From: CALDTK01 sp963837005
GTDB taxonomy: Bacteria; Bacteroidota; Bacteroidia; Chitinophagales; Saprospiraceae
DNA: 64,000 bases
Reading direction: 5' to 3'
NCBI GenBank assembly: GCA_963837005.1
Contig: CAWIMC010000013.1
Coordinates: 186,001-250,000, forward strand
Positions 26,472-35,654 of the stretch are shown here, in pieces. Both the position numbers and the translations under genes were made by a program. How positions within the stretch are numbered: the first letter of the stretch is position 1; every line of letters starts with the position of its first letter. Below the pieces are notes generated by a model. That model was not told the DNA's origin. It was given only the letters and a program-made list of their open reading frames with translations, and ran no database searches.

Positions 26472-29366
26472 ATGAAACGATTTATTTACGTCGCCACCCT
26501 CGCCGTAGCAGGTTTTGGCGGCAGCTGTACTCAGAAGGCGGCTGTCGCCAAAACGCGTGTGCCTGATACCAATCTCACCGAGGAGGTCGCCGTCGGCGGG
26601 GCTGCGCCCGCGAAGATGCCTTCCGGCAAAACGGAGCTCCCCTTCGACCAGGACGTGACGCGCGGCACCCTCGCCAACGGTCTCGAGTATTTTATCCGCC
26701 CAAACGCCCGCCCGGAAGATCGCGCGGAGCTGCGGCTCGTCGTCAAAGCCGGTTCCATCCTCGAGGACGATGACCAGCAGGGTCTGGCGCACTTCGTCGA
26801 GCACATGGCCTTCAACGGTACCGAGAACTACGCCGAGAACGAGCTCGTCGATTACCTCCAAAGTACGGGCGCGCGCTTCGGGCCGGACCTCAATGCTTAC
26901 ACGAGCTTCGACGAGACGGTGTACCTGCTACAGGTACGCACGGACTCGGCCGTCATGTTCGACAAAGGCCTGGGCATTCTACGGGACTGGGCCGGGGGCA
27001 TCACTTTCGACGACGCCGAGATCGATAAGGAGCGGGGCGTGGTGCTCAGCGAATGGCGCTCGGGCCTCGGGGCACAGGAGCGGCTGCGCGACAAGACGCT
27101 GCCGGTCACCTTCGCTAACAGCCGCTACGTAGACCGCCTGCCGATCGGCGACACGACGGTGCTCAAGCGAGCACCCTACGATGCGCTCAAGCGCTTCTAC
27201 CGAGATTGGTACCGCCCCGACCTGATGGCCGTGATTGCTGTCGGCGACATCGAGCCCGCCGAGGTCGAGGCGCAGATCAAAGTCCTGTTCGGTGACCTGA
27301 AAAATCCGAACAAGGCTCGCGAGAGGACGGAGTACCCCGGTCCGTCTTACGACAAAACACAGGTCGTCGTGGCTACCGATCCGGAGGCGAGCTACGCCCT
27401 GTTGCAGGTCAGCTACCTCCTCCCCGAGGCGACGATGAACGACGAGTCGGACTTCCGCGCCGACCTCGTCGCCAGCCTCTACAACAGCATGCTCGGGGCG
27501 CGTTTTGCCGAAAGGCGAGAAGACCCCGCGACGCCCTTCTCGTTTGCGAGTTCGGGACGTGGCGGCATGGTCGGCGACGTGGACAGCTACCGGTCGTTCG
27601 CGGTGGTCAAGCCTGGCAAGGCCACCGAGGCCCTCACCGACATCATCGCCGAAAACCGTCGCGTGCTCCAGTACGGCTTCACGGCTAGCGAACTCGACCG
27701 CGCGAAAGCCAACGTCGCCAATGGCGCTCGCCAGGCCGCCCAACAGGCCGAGACCACGCCGAGCGGAAGTTTCGCGAGTGCGCTCGTGCAATCCTTTCTC
27801 GACGACGAGCCCCTCGTGGCCGCCGAGCAGAACCTCGAGCTGACCGGGCGCTACCTCGACGGCATCCGGCTCGCGGAGGTCAACGCCCTCGCCACCGAGT
27901 ACCTCGCCGACCGCCCGCGGAGCGTCGTGCTCACGGGATCGACCAACGAGACCTTCCCGACCGAAGCCGAACTAGAGCTGGCGCTAAGGGCCGCCGACAT
28001 CACGCCCGTGACCGCCTACGAAGACAAGGTCGTCGCCGGCTTCGATATCCCGGCCCTACCCCCCGTCGGCATCAAAGATCGCAAAGTGTTCGAGGCCAAT
28101 GACGTGACGATCGTGACGCTCGCCAACGGTGTACGCGTGGCCTACAAGCCGACCAAGATTACCGACGACCAGATCCTTTTTGCGGGCGTGAGCCGCGGGG
28201 GCAGCAACCAGTTTGCGGACGCGGACTTCCCGACGGCCGACTTCGTCAATGCGATCGGGAGCACGATGGGCACCGGGCCGCTCACGCCCAGCGAGTTGAG
28301 CAAGGCCCTGGCGGGCAAGACCGTCGGCCTCCGCGCTGGCATCTCTGACGACACCGAGGGACTCAGCGGCCAGGCCACCCCGGAGACGCTGCCCGACCTG
28401 ATGCAGCTCATCTACCTTCACTTCCAGGGCAACACCTTCCGCCCCGAACTCGGGCAGGCGATGCTGGACCAGCAGCGGAGCTTCATCGCTAACCTGGCCG
28501 CCAACCCGGACTTCCGCTTCCAGCAGGAGGTGAGCGAGGCGCTCTACGGCAAGGACAATCCCCGGCACCAGATGCCGTCGCTCGCGATGATCGACGCGGT
28601 AGACCTACAGCGCGGGTTTGAGATGTACCGCGAGCGCTTTGCCGACGGGCACGACTGGCAGTTCAGCTTCGTGGGCGACTTCGAGCCCGACACGCTGCTG
28701 GCCTACGCGCAGCGCTACCTCGGCAACCTCCCCACGCAGGCCAGTGTGAAGGCGGACCAGTACCGCGACCCCGACGACAAGCTCAAGACCGGCAGCATCG
28801 AGAAGCGCTTCAAGGCCGGTACGGCACCGAAGTCCAACGCCCTCGTGATGCGCGCCGGCGACTTCGAGGACGACGAGCGCGAGCGGATCGTCTTCGGCGT
28901 GATGCGCGACGTGCTCAACGAAGAGTTGCGCGAAGAACTCCGCGAGCGCCTCGGCGGCGTGTACGGCGTACGCGTGAGCGGCAACACGGACGTGCTTCCA
29001 CGCCCGGAGTACTCGCTGTCGATTAGCTTCAACGCCGAGCCGGAGCGCGTCGACGAGTTGCTGGGCGCCGTCCAAACCATCGTCGACCGCATCATCGCCG
29101 ACGGCCCGGAGGACAAGACCCTCCCCAATATTCGCACGACGCAGTACGAGGGGATGAAGGTCGCGATGAAAAACAACAACGGCTTCTGGCTGCCGGTGAT
29201 GGAGCGGGCCTACACCCTCGACCGCGACATCGACAACGCGAGCGCCGAGCGGCTGAAGACCTTCCTAGACGGTGTCACCAAAGCGGACATCCAGCGAGCC
29301 CTGAAGCAGTACTGGGTGACGGAGGCGAAGACGCAGGTGGAGATGGTGATGGATCCGGAGGGGTGA
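26472..29366 (+). CDS. M16-family zinc metalloprotease (full-length, two-domain)
   Basis: A 964-residue pitrilysin-family peptidase. The inverted zinc motif is H107-FVE-H111 with the downstream Glu in EIDKERGVVLSEW. A second, inactive M16 domain follows (about 520-960), containing the RERLGGVYGVRVSG motif of such halves. The leader MKRFIYVATLAVAGFGGSC suggests an exported lipoprotein with Cys19. The region between leader and protease domain (residues 17-55) is low in conservation and carries two consensus motifs (26540-26554, AVAKT; 26618-26632, SGKTE) and one near match (26512-26526). Another copy at 27502-27516 reads RFAERRED. It probably degrades peptides in the periplasm. Confidence 0.92.
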   Translation: MKRFIYVATLAVAGFGGSCTQKAAVAKTRVPDTNLTEEVAVGGAAPAKMPSGKTELPFDQDVTRGTLANGLEYFIRPNARPEDRAELRLVVKAGSILEDDDQQGLAHFVEHMAFNGTENYAENELVDYLQSTGARFGPDLNAYTSFDETVYLLQVRTDSAVMFDKGLGILRDWAGGITFDDAEIDKERGVVLSEWRSGLGAQERLRDKTLPVTFANSRYVDRLPIGDTTVLKRAPYDALKRFYRDWYRPDLMAVIAVGDIEPAEVEAQIKVLFGDLKNPNKARERTEYPGPSYDKTQVVVATDPEASYALLQVSYLLPEATMNDESDFRADLVASLYNSMLGARFAERREDPATPFSFASSGRGGMVGDVDSYRSFAVVKPGKATEALTDIIAENRRVLQYGFTASELDRAKANVANGARQAAQQAETTPSGSFASALVQSFLDDEPLVAAEQNLELTGRYLDGIRLAEVNALATEYLADRPRSVVLTGSTNETFPTEAELELALRAADITPVTAYEDKVVAGFDIPALPPVGIKDRKVFEANDVTIVTLANGVRVAYKPTKITDDQILFAGVSRGGSNQFADADFPTADFVNAIGSTMGTGPLTPSELSKALAGKTVGLRAGISDDTEGLSGQATPETLPDLMQLIYLHFQGNTFRPELGQAMLDQQRSFIANLAANPDFRFQQEVSEALYGKDNPRHQMPSLAMIDAVDLQRGFEMYRERFADGHDWQFSFVGDFEPDTLLAYAQRYLGNLPTQASVKADQYRDPDDKLKTGSIEKRFKAGTAPKSNALVMRAGDFEDDERERIVFGVMRDVLNEELREELRERLGGVYGVRVSGNTDVLPRPEYSLSISFNAEPERVDELLGAVQTIVDRIIADGPEDKTLPNIRTTQYEGMKVAMKNNNGFWLPVMERAYTLDRDIDNASAERLKTFLDGVTKADIQRALKQYWVTEAKTQVEMVMDPEG

Positions 29367-29369
29367 AAG

Positions 29370-29518
29370 AGTTCTCAGTTCCGAGTTCTCAGTTCTCAGT
29401 TCGCTGCCGCGCAGGCTTCTCAGAACGGCACGTACTATGGGCACACGAGACGAGCAACTGAGAACTGTAAACTCAGAACTCAGAACTGAGAACTGAGAAC
29501 TGTAAACTGAGAACTGTT
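29370..29518. repeat. Intergenic element of the CAGTTCTCAGTT family, copy 2
   Basis: Same plan as 14414-14520: GTTCTCAGTT units on the left, AACTGAGAAC/AACTGTAAAC units on the right, and a core in the opposite direction (reverse complement beginning ACGTGCCGT at about 29432 and running to GCGGCAGCG near 29403). It lies between the M16 gene and hemW and abuts the hemW start. Confidence 0.85.
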
Positions 29519-29528
29519 AATTCCCCCC

Positions 29529-30653
29529 ATGCCCGGCCTTTACCTCCATATTCCTTTCTGCCGCCAGGCGTGCTCGTACTGCAACTTCCACTTCTCGACG
29601 TCGCAGCGGGGACACCAGGAGATGGTCGATGCCATCTGCCGGGAACTGGTGATGCGCGACGCGGAGATGCCGGCCGGCCCCTGGTCGAGCATCTACTTCG
29701 GGGGGGGGACGCCGAGTTTGCTCTCGCCAGCACAGGTGACGCAGTTGCTGAGCGCAGCCACGGATTTGCGTCCGCTCGTCGAGGGAGCCGAGATCACGCT
29801 GGAGGCCAATCCGGATGACCTGTCAGAGGGGACGCTGTCGGCTTTCGCCAAAACCTCCGTCAACCGCCTCAGCATCGGTGTGCAGAGTTTTCGCGAAAGC
29901 GACCTGCGCTACATGAACCGCGCCCACAACGCCCAGGAGGCGCTGGCGTCTATCGCGAGAGCACAGACGGCGGGCTTTCGCGAGATGACGATCGACCTGA
30001 TCTACGGCACGCCCGGTCTCGACGACGAGGCCTGGCGGCACAATCTGCGACATGCCATCGACCTCGGCATCCCGCACGTGAGCGCCTACGCGTTGACCGT
30101 CGAGCCAAAGACCGTTCTGGCGCACGATATCAAGAAAGGTCGCAGTCTGCCGGTTGACGAAGAGCAGTCGGCCCGCCAGATGGAGATCCTCGTGGCGACG
30201 CTCACGGCGGCGGGGTACGAGCACTACGAGATCAGCAATTTTGCGCTACCCGGCAAGCGCGCGCGCCACAACAGCAACTACTGGCTCGGCGAGGCTTACC
30301 TCGGCGTCGGACCGAGCGCACACAGTTTTGACGGAAGTCGCACCCGCAGCTGGAACGCAGCCAACAATGCCCTGTACGTAAAGGAAATCGAGGCGGGAGG
30401 ACAGCCCACCGAACGCGAGGTGCTAAGTGATCGGGATCGCTACAACGAACTGGTGCTGACGCGCCTGCGCACTGTGTGGGGCGTCGAGTTGGCGGAGGTC
30501 GAGGCGCTCGGCTTTCGCCAAAACTTCGAACGGGAGGTGGGGCCGCTGCTACAGCGGGGGCTGGTGACGCGGGAAGAGGACATCTACCGACTGAGTGCGG
30601 CGGGTCGGATGTTGGCCGACGGTGTCAGTGCGGAGCTTTTTGTAGTCGAGTAG
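29529..30653 (+). CDS. hemW: Radical-SAM heme chaperone HemW
   Basis: A 374-residue HemW, a heme-binding relative of coproporphyrinogen dehydrogenase. The [4Fe-4S] cluster is bound by C11-RQA-C15-SY-C18, followed by GGGTPSLL, EANPDD, RLSIGVQSF and the C-terminal HemW domain (HNSNYWLGEAYLGVGPSAHSF). It may insert heme into respiratory enzymes. The gene carries four motif copies: 29840-29854 (AFAKT), 29887-29901 (FRES), 30325-30339 (HSFDGSRT) and 30510-30524 (GFRQN). The first two fall between fixed family residues without changing their spacing: 15 residues separate ANP from VNR, as in E. coli HemW. The motif therefore replaces codons rather than inserting. Confidence 0.95.
   Translation: MPGLYLHIPFCRQACSYCNFHFSTSQRGHQEMVDAICRELVMRDAEMPAGPWSSIYFGGGTPSLLSPAQVTQLLSAATDLRPLVEGAEITLEANPDDLSEGTLSAFAKTSVNRLSIGVQSFRESDLRYMNRAHNAQEALASIARAQTAGFREMTIDLIYGTPGLDDEAWRHNLRHAIDLGIPHVSAYALTVEPKTVLAHDIKKGRSLPVDEEQSARQMEILVATLTAAGYEHYEISNFALPGKRARHNSNYWLGEAYLGVGPSAHSFDGSRTRSWNAANNALYVKEIEAGGQPTEREVLSDRDRYNELVLTRLRTVWGVELAEVEALGFRQNFEREVGPLLQRGLVTREEDIYRLSAAGRMLADGVSAELFVVE
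29840..29901. repeat. Pair of 15-bp hairpin motifs inside hemW
   Basis: 29840-29854 is the GGC/GCC form on the plus strand, and 29887-29901 is the CGC/GCG form on the minus strand. They face each other with 32 bp between them. Confidence 0.8.
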
Positions 30654-30689
30654 GCGCACCTCGAGTCGCTCAACCCATCGTCATCCCCC

Positions 30690-30809
30690 TCACCCCCGCG
30701 GCACAGCCGTGAAGCTGCCCGGGTTGCCCGTACCCGTCTTGCCGTAGATAACGCGGGAGCCAGACAGCGCGGCTACTGGCAGCCAGTTGGGGAGGACAAC
30801 CTGCATCAT
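30690..30809 (-). CDS. Possible 39-residue small protein overlapping the upstream stop
   Basis: This short ORF begins with ATG at 30807-30809, sharing bases with the TGA of the upstream gene (ATGA-type overlap), and ends at 30690. The product begins MMQVVLPNWLPVAALSG and contains YGKTGTGNPGSF. Codon third positions are G/C-rich like real genes here. No family is recognised. It may be a small coupled gene or the worn 3' end of a longer one. Confidence 0.3.
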   Translation of the reverse strand: MMQVVLPNWLPVAALSGSRVIYGKTGTGNPGSFTAVPRG

Positions 30810-31984
30810 CGTCGCTCCGCGTACCGAAAGGTGTAGAGTTGCATCTGCAACCCGAGCGTCGGACAGACCGCGAATCCCTGCGTCCCGTCGATCCAGGTAG
30901 TGCGGTAGGCCATCGTCTTAAGGGCCAGGCGGAAGGGGTGCCGAAACGGCTCGGTAAGGGCCGAGACCCCGGTGCCGCTACCTAACCCGTAGCTCACCTC
31001 AGCTCCAAACCCGTAGCCTGCATCGGTGCGGAAGTCCACCTGATTGTCGTCCTCGGCGTTACCGCTGGAGAGGGTTTGGTTGACGAGGGCGGCATGGACG
31101 GTCCCGAGCCAGCGCCCGCGCCGCACGGGGCTGTAGCCCGCCTGCAGGCCGACCTGGAGCCACCCTGCACGATCATCGTCGACGCCCTCCGGAGCCGTGG
31201 TGCCATCCGCCACCCGATGCCCTAGGCCATTGAGGAGGAACTGCACGCTCCAGCGGTCGTGAAGGTATCCGAACGTCATCTCGAAGATACTCCCGACCGG
31301 AGCCACGACCCGGCGCAGCCCCCCGTCGTGAAAGGCTGCCCCGGCCCCCAAGTCGAAGACGAGGCCACTCTTACCGTACACCAGATCGGGGCTCGTAATG
31401 GTGTCGATGGCACGGGCGTATTCGCTTGTAAACCCGATGCACATCACCGGATCGACCCCGCCCACGGTAGCCTCCGCAAACTCTCGCAGCGCCGCGGCCC
31501 ACTCAGCCTCGACGGCACGGGTCACGACCTGGCTCGAGTTCTGCCGCCGGTTGGTGTACCGGTCGAAGCCGCGCGAGAGCCCGACTTCCCGACGGAGGCG
31601 ACTCTGCAACAAAGCGGCATAGTAGCCGGAAATGGTCCAGGTGGCTTGGTGGTACTGCTCGAAGGCGACACTGAAGCCATCGACCCCAGTAGCGTTGGCT
31701 GATGGATAGGTCACCGCGTGCGCCTCCATGTGTCCCACCGACCCGTAGGCCCCCATGCCCTGCTCGCGATACGTGAGTTGGACATCGAAATTGTACGGCG
31801 GCGCCACGTAATCGCTCGGCACAAAGCCACTCATCTGAATCCCGTCCGTAAAGAACGAGGCATCGAGTGTCGGGGTCTCATCGTAGAACACGGGCCGAGA
31901 GTACTCCCACCCCTGCGCACTTGCAGTAGGAAGGCTTACGCTAAAACAGACGACGGCAAAAACCGCAGCGAGGAGGTCATTCAC
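30806..31984 (-). CDS. Exported protein of unknown function, possibly outer-membrane
   Basis: A protein of about 392 residues. A GTG at 31982-31984 gives a clean signal peptide (NDLLAAVFAVVCFSVSLPTASAQ, written here only in part). An upstream ATG at 32093 would add non-conserved residues and place the leader inside the protein. The mature part has alternating beta-type segments with Gly and aromatic residues (FGAEVSYGLGSGTGVSALT, MQLYTFRYAERR) that could form a barrel or beta-sandwich. I do not recognise a family. A degenerate motif copy (31933-31947) overlaps the leader. It is convergent with hemW and divergent from prfC. Confidence 0.7.
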   Translation of the reverse strand: MNDLLAAVFAVVCFSVSLPTASAQGWEYSRPVFYDETPTLDASFFTDGIQMSGFVPSDYVAPPYNFDVQLTYREQGMGAYGSVGHMEAHAVTYPSANATGVDGFSVAFEQYHQATWTISGYYAALLQSRLRREVGLSRGFDRYTNRRQNSSQVVTRAVEAEWAAALREFAEATVGGVDPVMCIGFTSEYARAIDTITSPDLVYGKSGLVFDLGAGAAFHDGGLRRVVAPVGSIFEMTFGYLHDRWSVQFLLNGLGHRVADGTTAPEGVDDDRAGWLQVGLQAGYSPVRRGRWLGTVHAALVNQTLSSGNAEDDNQVDFRTDAGYGFGAEVSYGLGSGTGVSALTEPFRHPFRLALKTMAYRTTWIDGTQGFAVCPTLGLQMQLYTFRYAERR

Positions 31985-32021
31985 GGAGCAAAAATACGCT
32001 GTCGTGCATCCCGCAAATCCA

Positions 32022-32036
32022 GTTTTGCCGAAAGGC
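32022..32036 (-). repeat. 15-bp hairpin motif, GCC/GGC form (intergenic)
   Basis: A consensus copy in the divergent promoter region between the exported protein gene and prfC. Confidence 0.8.
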
Positions 32037-32088
32037 GCCCTCTCCCCTCCCCCATCATCCGGCCCAGTCAGCCAGCCATTCAACGCAG

Positions 32089-32140
32089 TGCCCATTCAGC
32101 GCAGCGCCCATTCAGCCGAAGGCGCCCATTCAGCACGAAG
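32089..32140. repeat. Short tandem repeat GCCCATTCAGC upstream of prfC
   Basis: Three to four units sharing CCCATTCAGC, separated by 6-8 bp variable spacers, lie just upstream of the prfC promoter. Confidence 0.6.
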
Positions 32141-32158
32141 TGCGCCCTTCCCTCCCCT

Positions 32159-32166
32159 TACCTTTG
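32159..32166 (+). promoter_or_regulatory. Bacteroidota-type -7 box of prfC
   Basis: TACCTTTG matches TAnnTTTG and lies 7 bp before the ATG at 32174, so the transcript would have almost no leader. No clear -33 TTTG is visible. Confidence 0.5.
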
Positions 32167-32173
32167 CCCGCTT

Positions 32174-33809
32174 ATGTCCACCCCCACCGATTCCACGGCT
32201 GTCGCCAAAACCCCGGCTTCCGCCAAAACCCACCGCGACTTCGAGCGCGAACGCCGCCGCACCTTCGGGGTCATCGCCCACCCGGACGCCGGGAAGACGA
32301 CCCTCACGGAGAAACTGCTGCTCTTCGGCGGCGCTATCCAGACGGCCGGGGCCGTGAAGTCGAACAAGATCAAACAGTCCACCACCTCCGACTTCATGGA
32401 GATCGAGCGCCAGCGCGGTATCTCGGTGGCGACCTGCGTGATGGCCTTCGACTACCGCGGACTGAAGGTGAATATCCTCGATACGCCGGGCCACAAGGAC
32501 TTCTCGGAGGATACCTACCGCACGCTGACGGCCGTGGACTCGGTGATCGTCGTGATCGACGTCGCGAAGGGCGTCGAGGAGCAGACCGAGAACCTCGTGC
32601 GCGTGTGCCGCCGCCGCAACACCCCGATCATCGTGTTTATCAACAAGATGGACCGCGAGGGCAAGGACGGTTTCGACTTGCTGGACGAGATCGAGGCGAA
32701 GCTGGGGCTCACCGTCTGTCCGCTGAGCTGGCCGGCCGGCATGGGACCGGACTTCCGCGGGGTCTACTCGATCTACGAGTCGCAGCTCAAGCTATTCCGT
32801 GCGCACGGCAAGGGCGAGGACGCGGAGACGGTGGTGTTCGGGGATTTGGATCACGAAGGCTTGGTCAAGGAACTCGGTCCGCGACTCGCGAAGGAGTTGC
32901 GCGAGGAAGTCAAGATCGTGCGGGAGGTCTACCCGCCCTTCGAGGAGGAGGCTTATTTGGCCGGTGAGCTGAGCCCGGTCTTCTTCGGTTCGGCGATCAA
33001 CAACTTCGGCGTGCGCGAGCTACTCGACTGCTTCGTCGACATCGCGCCGACGCCGCTGCCGCGCCCGACCGAGGAGCGGGAGGTGATGCCGGACGAGGAC
33101 AAATTTTCGGGTTTCGTGTTTAAGATCCACGCCAATATGGACCCGAAACACCGCGACCGCATCGCCTTCCTGCGCGTGTGCTCGGGCACCTTCGAGCGCG
33201 GCACCAAGTACCTCCACGTGCGGCAGGGCAAACAGATGCGTTTCTCGAACCCGACCAGCTTCATGGCCGAGAAAAAGGAGGTCGTCGACGAGGCCTTCCC
33301 CGGGGACGTGGTCGGGCTCTACGACTCTGGCAACTTCAAGATCGGCGACACCCTCACCGAGGGCGAGGAGCTGCACTTCCGCGGGATCCCACAGTTTTCG
33401 CCCGGAGCAGTTCCGCATCGTCCAGAACGAGGACCCGATGAAGTCGAAGCAGCTCGCCAAGGGCCTCGCGCAGTTGATGGACGAGGGCGTGGCGCAGATG
33501 TTCACGCGGGAGTTCGACGGGAGGCGCATTATTGGGACGGTGGGTGCGCTGCAATTCGAGGTCATCGCTTATCGTCTCGAGCACGAGTACGGTGCCAAGG
33601 TGAGCTATGAGCCGGTGAGCATGTTTAAGGCCTTTTGGCTGGGCGAGGAGTCGGATGCGAAGGCGCTGCGGGAGTTAAGGGAGCGGCGTAAGGCGAATCT
33701 GGCCTTGGATACGGAAGGGCGGTTGGTGTATTTGGCGGAGAGTCCGTGGATGCTAAAGATGGCGCAGGACCAGCACGAGGGGGTGGTGTGGCGGGACACG
33801 TCGGAGTGA
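32174..33809 (+). CDS. prfC: Peptide chain release factor 3 (apparent frameshift)
   Basis: RF3 is a translational GTPase that recycles RF1/RF2. The G domain begins GVIAHPDAGKTT, followed by DTPGHKDFSEDTYR and NKMDREGKD. The C-terminal domains continue to WMLKMAQDQHEGVVWRDTSE. At about 33394-33403 one extra base (CAGTTTTCGCCCGG, against CAGTTCTCACCGG in the second copy at 35242) moves the last ~135 residues to the +1 frame. If real, this copy is broken at about codon 407. The first ~20 residues before the conserved RRTFGVIAHP are mostly two motif copies (32197-32211 AVAKT, 32215-32229 ASAKT). The last ~545 bp are duplicated at 35098-35647 with roughly 94-95% identity by eye. Confidence 0.85.
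32197..32229 (+). repeat. Two 15-bp hairpin motifs at the start of prfC
   Basis: GGCTGTCGCCAAAAC and GGCTTCCGCCAAAAC, separated by 3 bp, make up most of the N-terminal extension of RF3. Confidence 0.8.
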
Positions 33810-33826
33810 TTCGTAGAGGCTTACCA

Positions 33827-34924
33827 CTACGATTCGATGATATCCCAGAGTTTGGGGAAGACGTATATACTTGGCTTGCGCCCTGCCCCCAGACGCACTT
33901 TACGTATGAGCCCGGCGGCTTCCATACTGTGTAGGAGGCGTCCGGCGCTCGTAGTCGGGACGCCGCTGTTGCGTTTGAAGTGCGTACTGCTGAAGTAGGG
34001 ATTAGAGAATAGGTAGTCGAGGCATTGGATGGCCCATTGCGAGCGGGTAATCTTGGCCAAACGCAACTTCATCTCTTCGTACTCCTCGATGACCGCACGG
34101 GTCTGGGTTATGTTGCGTTCGGCTTGTTGAATGATGCCCTCGAGGAAGAAGCGCACCCACCGTGTCCAGTCGCCGGTGTCCGTGATGCTTTTAAGGTGAT
34201 CGTAGTACTCCTGTCGGTTGCTCTCGAGATATTGGCTCATGTAAAACATGGGCTGGTGGAGAATTTTCTTGTGGTAGAGGAACAGGGGGATGAAGATGCG
34301 CCCGATGCGTCCGTTGCCGTCGATGAACGGGTGGATGATCTCGAACTGTGCATGGACGATGGCCAACTGTACCATGACGTCACGCTCTTCCGCGTGGAGG
34401 TAGTTTTCCCAGGCGTAGAGCGCCTCGGTCATCTTAGGAACGCTCGGCGGGACGAAACGAGCCTGCTCTATGGTGCTACCGGGGCCCCCGATCCAATTCT
34501 GAAGTCGCCTGAAGTTTCCGGGGTCGCTGTTGTTGCCGCGGACGCCCTGCATAAGGCTCGCATGCATCTGGCGGATGACCTTTAGGGACAGCGGCAGCTC
34601 CTGCATGTTTTTGCGGCCCTCGAGTAGCGCGACGCGGTAGTTGATGACCTCCTGGATGTCGTCCCGTTTGGCGCCTCCCGCGATGACGTCCCCCTCGGCG
34701 TCGTACTGAAGCACATCCCTGAGCGTCGCCTGCGTGCCCTCAATCTTGGAGGATAGGACAGCTTCTTTTGTGCGAAGGGGGGAAAGTAGCACGTCGGGGT
34801 TGACGACGGACTGGAGGAGTCCATCGTAGCGGGCGACGTAGCGGTTGGCCTTGCTCAGTGGGGCAATGAGCGCCTTCCAGTCAAGATTGCCAGGTGGAAG
34901 ATCAGTGGGGACATAAGGATCCAT
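33827..34924 (-). CDS. Fic-domain AMP-transferase-type protein (first of two)
   Basis: A 365-residue protein of the class with a Fic N-terminal domain. The active-site motif is HPFIDGNGRIGR (198-209, complete), which normally transfers AMP or another nucleotide part onto a hydroxyl of a target protein. The inhibitory-helix motif SSKIEG (58-63) is present, so activity should be self-restrained. The C-terminal ~70 residues look like a winged helix-turn-helix (VPTTSAGRLLHSMEAAGLI...), suggesting DNA binding and autoregulation. The ATG is at 34922-34924; the open frame upstream is only the antisense of the prfC copy. The gene is inserted between two prfC 3' ends and points towards the first, ending 17 bp from its stop codon. 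Confidence 0.92.
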   Translation of the reverse strand: MDPYVPTDLPPGNLDWKALIAPLSKANRYVARYDGLLQSVVNPDVLLSPLRTKEAVLSSKIEGTQATLRDVLQYDAEGDVIAGGAKRDDIQEVINYRVALLEGRKNMQELPLSLKVIRQMHASLMQGVRGNNSDPGNFRRLQNWIGGPGSTIEQARFVPPSVPKMTEALYAWENYLHAEERDVMVQLAIVHAQFEIIHPFIDGNGRIGRIFIPLFLYHKKILHQPMFYMSQYLESNRQEYYDHLKSITDTGDWTRWVRFFLEGIIQQAERNITQTRAVIEEYEEMKLRLAKITRSQWAIQCLDYLFSNPYFSSTHFKRNSGVPTTSAGRLLHSMEAAGLIRKVRLGAGRKPSIYVFPKLWDIIES

Positions 34925-34960
34925 AAAGCCGAAAGTAGAATTTCCTGACCAGAAAGCAGT

Positions 34961-35045
34961 GATTTTGGTTAGCAATCGTGCTTGTGGGGCATAGATGATG
35001 CACAAGGTGATTTGTATACCAAAATTTGATTGATTTGGGTAGCAA
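34961..35045. promoter_or_regulatory. Operator-like repeats upstream of the first fic gene
   Basis: GATTTTGGTTAGCAA (34961-34975) recurs as GATTTGGGTAGCAA (35032-35045), and the inverted half ACCAAAAT lies at 35018-35025. These repeats lie 37-120 bp upstream of the fic ATG and could bind its own winged helix. The region is AT-richer than its surroundings. Confidence 0.5.
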
Positions 35046-35097
35046 GCTGGTTCGTGTGTCACCGCTGCGATGGCCGTCGTCACGACCAACCCGACCG

Positions 35098-35647
35098 GTT
35101 CATGGCCGAGAAAAAGGAGGTCGTCGACGAGGCCTTCCCGGGCGACGTGGTCGGGCTCTACGACTCCGGCAACTTCAAGATCGGCGACACTCTCACCGAG
35201 GGCGAGGAGCTGCACTTCCGCGGGATCCCGCAGTTCTCACCGGAGCAGTTCCGCATCGTCCAGAACGAGGACCCGATGAAGTCGAAGCAGCTCGCCAAGG
35301 GCCTAGCGCAGTTGATGGACGAGGGCGTCGTGCAGATGTTCACGCGGGAGTTCGACGGGCGGCGCATTATTGGGACGGTAGGTGCGCTGCAATTCGAGAT
35401 CATCGCCTATCGACTCGAGCACGAGTACGGCGCCAAGGTGAGCTACGAGCCGGTGAGCATGTTCAAAGCCTTTTGGCTGGGCGAGGAGTCGGATGCGAAG
35501 GCGCTGCGGGAGTTAAGAGAGCGCCGCAAAGCGAATCTGGCGTTGGATACCGAAGGCAGGTTGGTGTATTTGGCGGAGAGTCCGTGGATGTTAAAGATGG
35601 CGCAGGACCAGCACGCGGGGGTGGTGTGGCGGGATACGTCGGAGTAG
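35098..35647 (+). pseudogene. Duplicated 3' third of prfC (RF3 C-terminal fragment)
   Basis: A second copy of the RF3 C-terminal region, from FMAEKKEVVDEAFPG to GVVWRDTSE, uninterrupted in frame and ending in TAG. Differences from the first copy are mostly at third codon positions, so both have evolved as coding sequence; this looks like an allele from a related strain rather than a fresh duplication. The 5' boundary is sharp: copy 1 has AACCCGACCAGCTTCATGG and copy 2 has AACCCGACCGGTTCATGG, with unrelated sequence before it. An ATG at 35102 could let it make a ~181-residue fragment. More likely it is the residual original 3' end of prfC, displaced by arrival of the fic segment. Confidence 0.85.
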
Positions 35648-35654
35648 GGGGCGC

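Noticed and set aside
29370..29518. CRISPR-like array of AACTGAGAAC units
   Set aside because: Units are only about 10 bp, partly fused, without uniform spacers, and inverted on either side of a core; no cas genes are present.
33394..33408. A 15-bp motif copy at the prfC frameshift (GTTTTCGCCCGGAGC)
   Set aside because: Only the GTTTT and part of the stem match; the triplets are not complementary. The resemblance arises from the extra base.
33827..35215. Longer form of the first Fic protein starting at 35215
   Set aside because: The extra N-terminal residues are the antisense translation of the prfC copy and its junction, not protein-like sequence.
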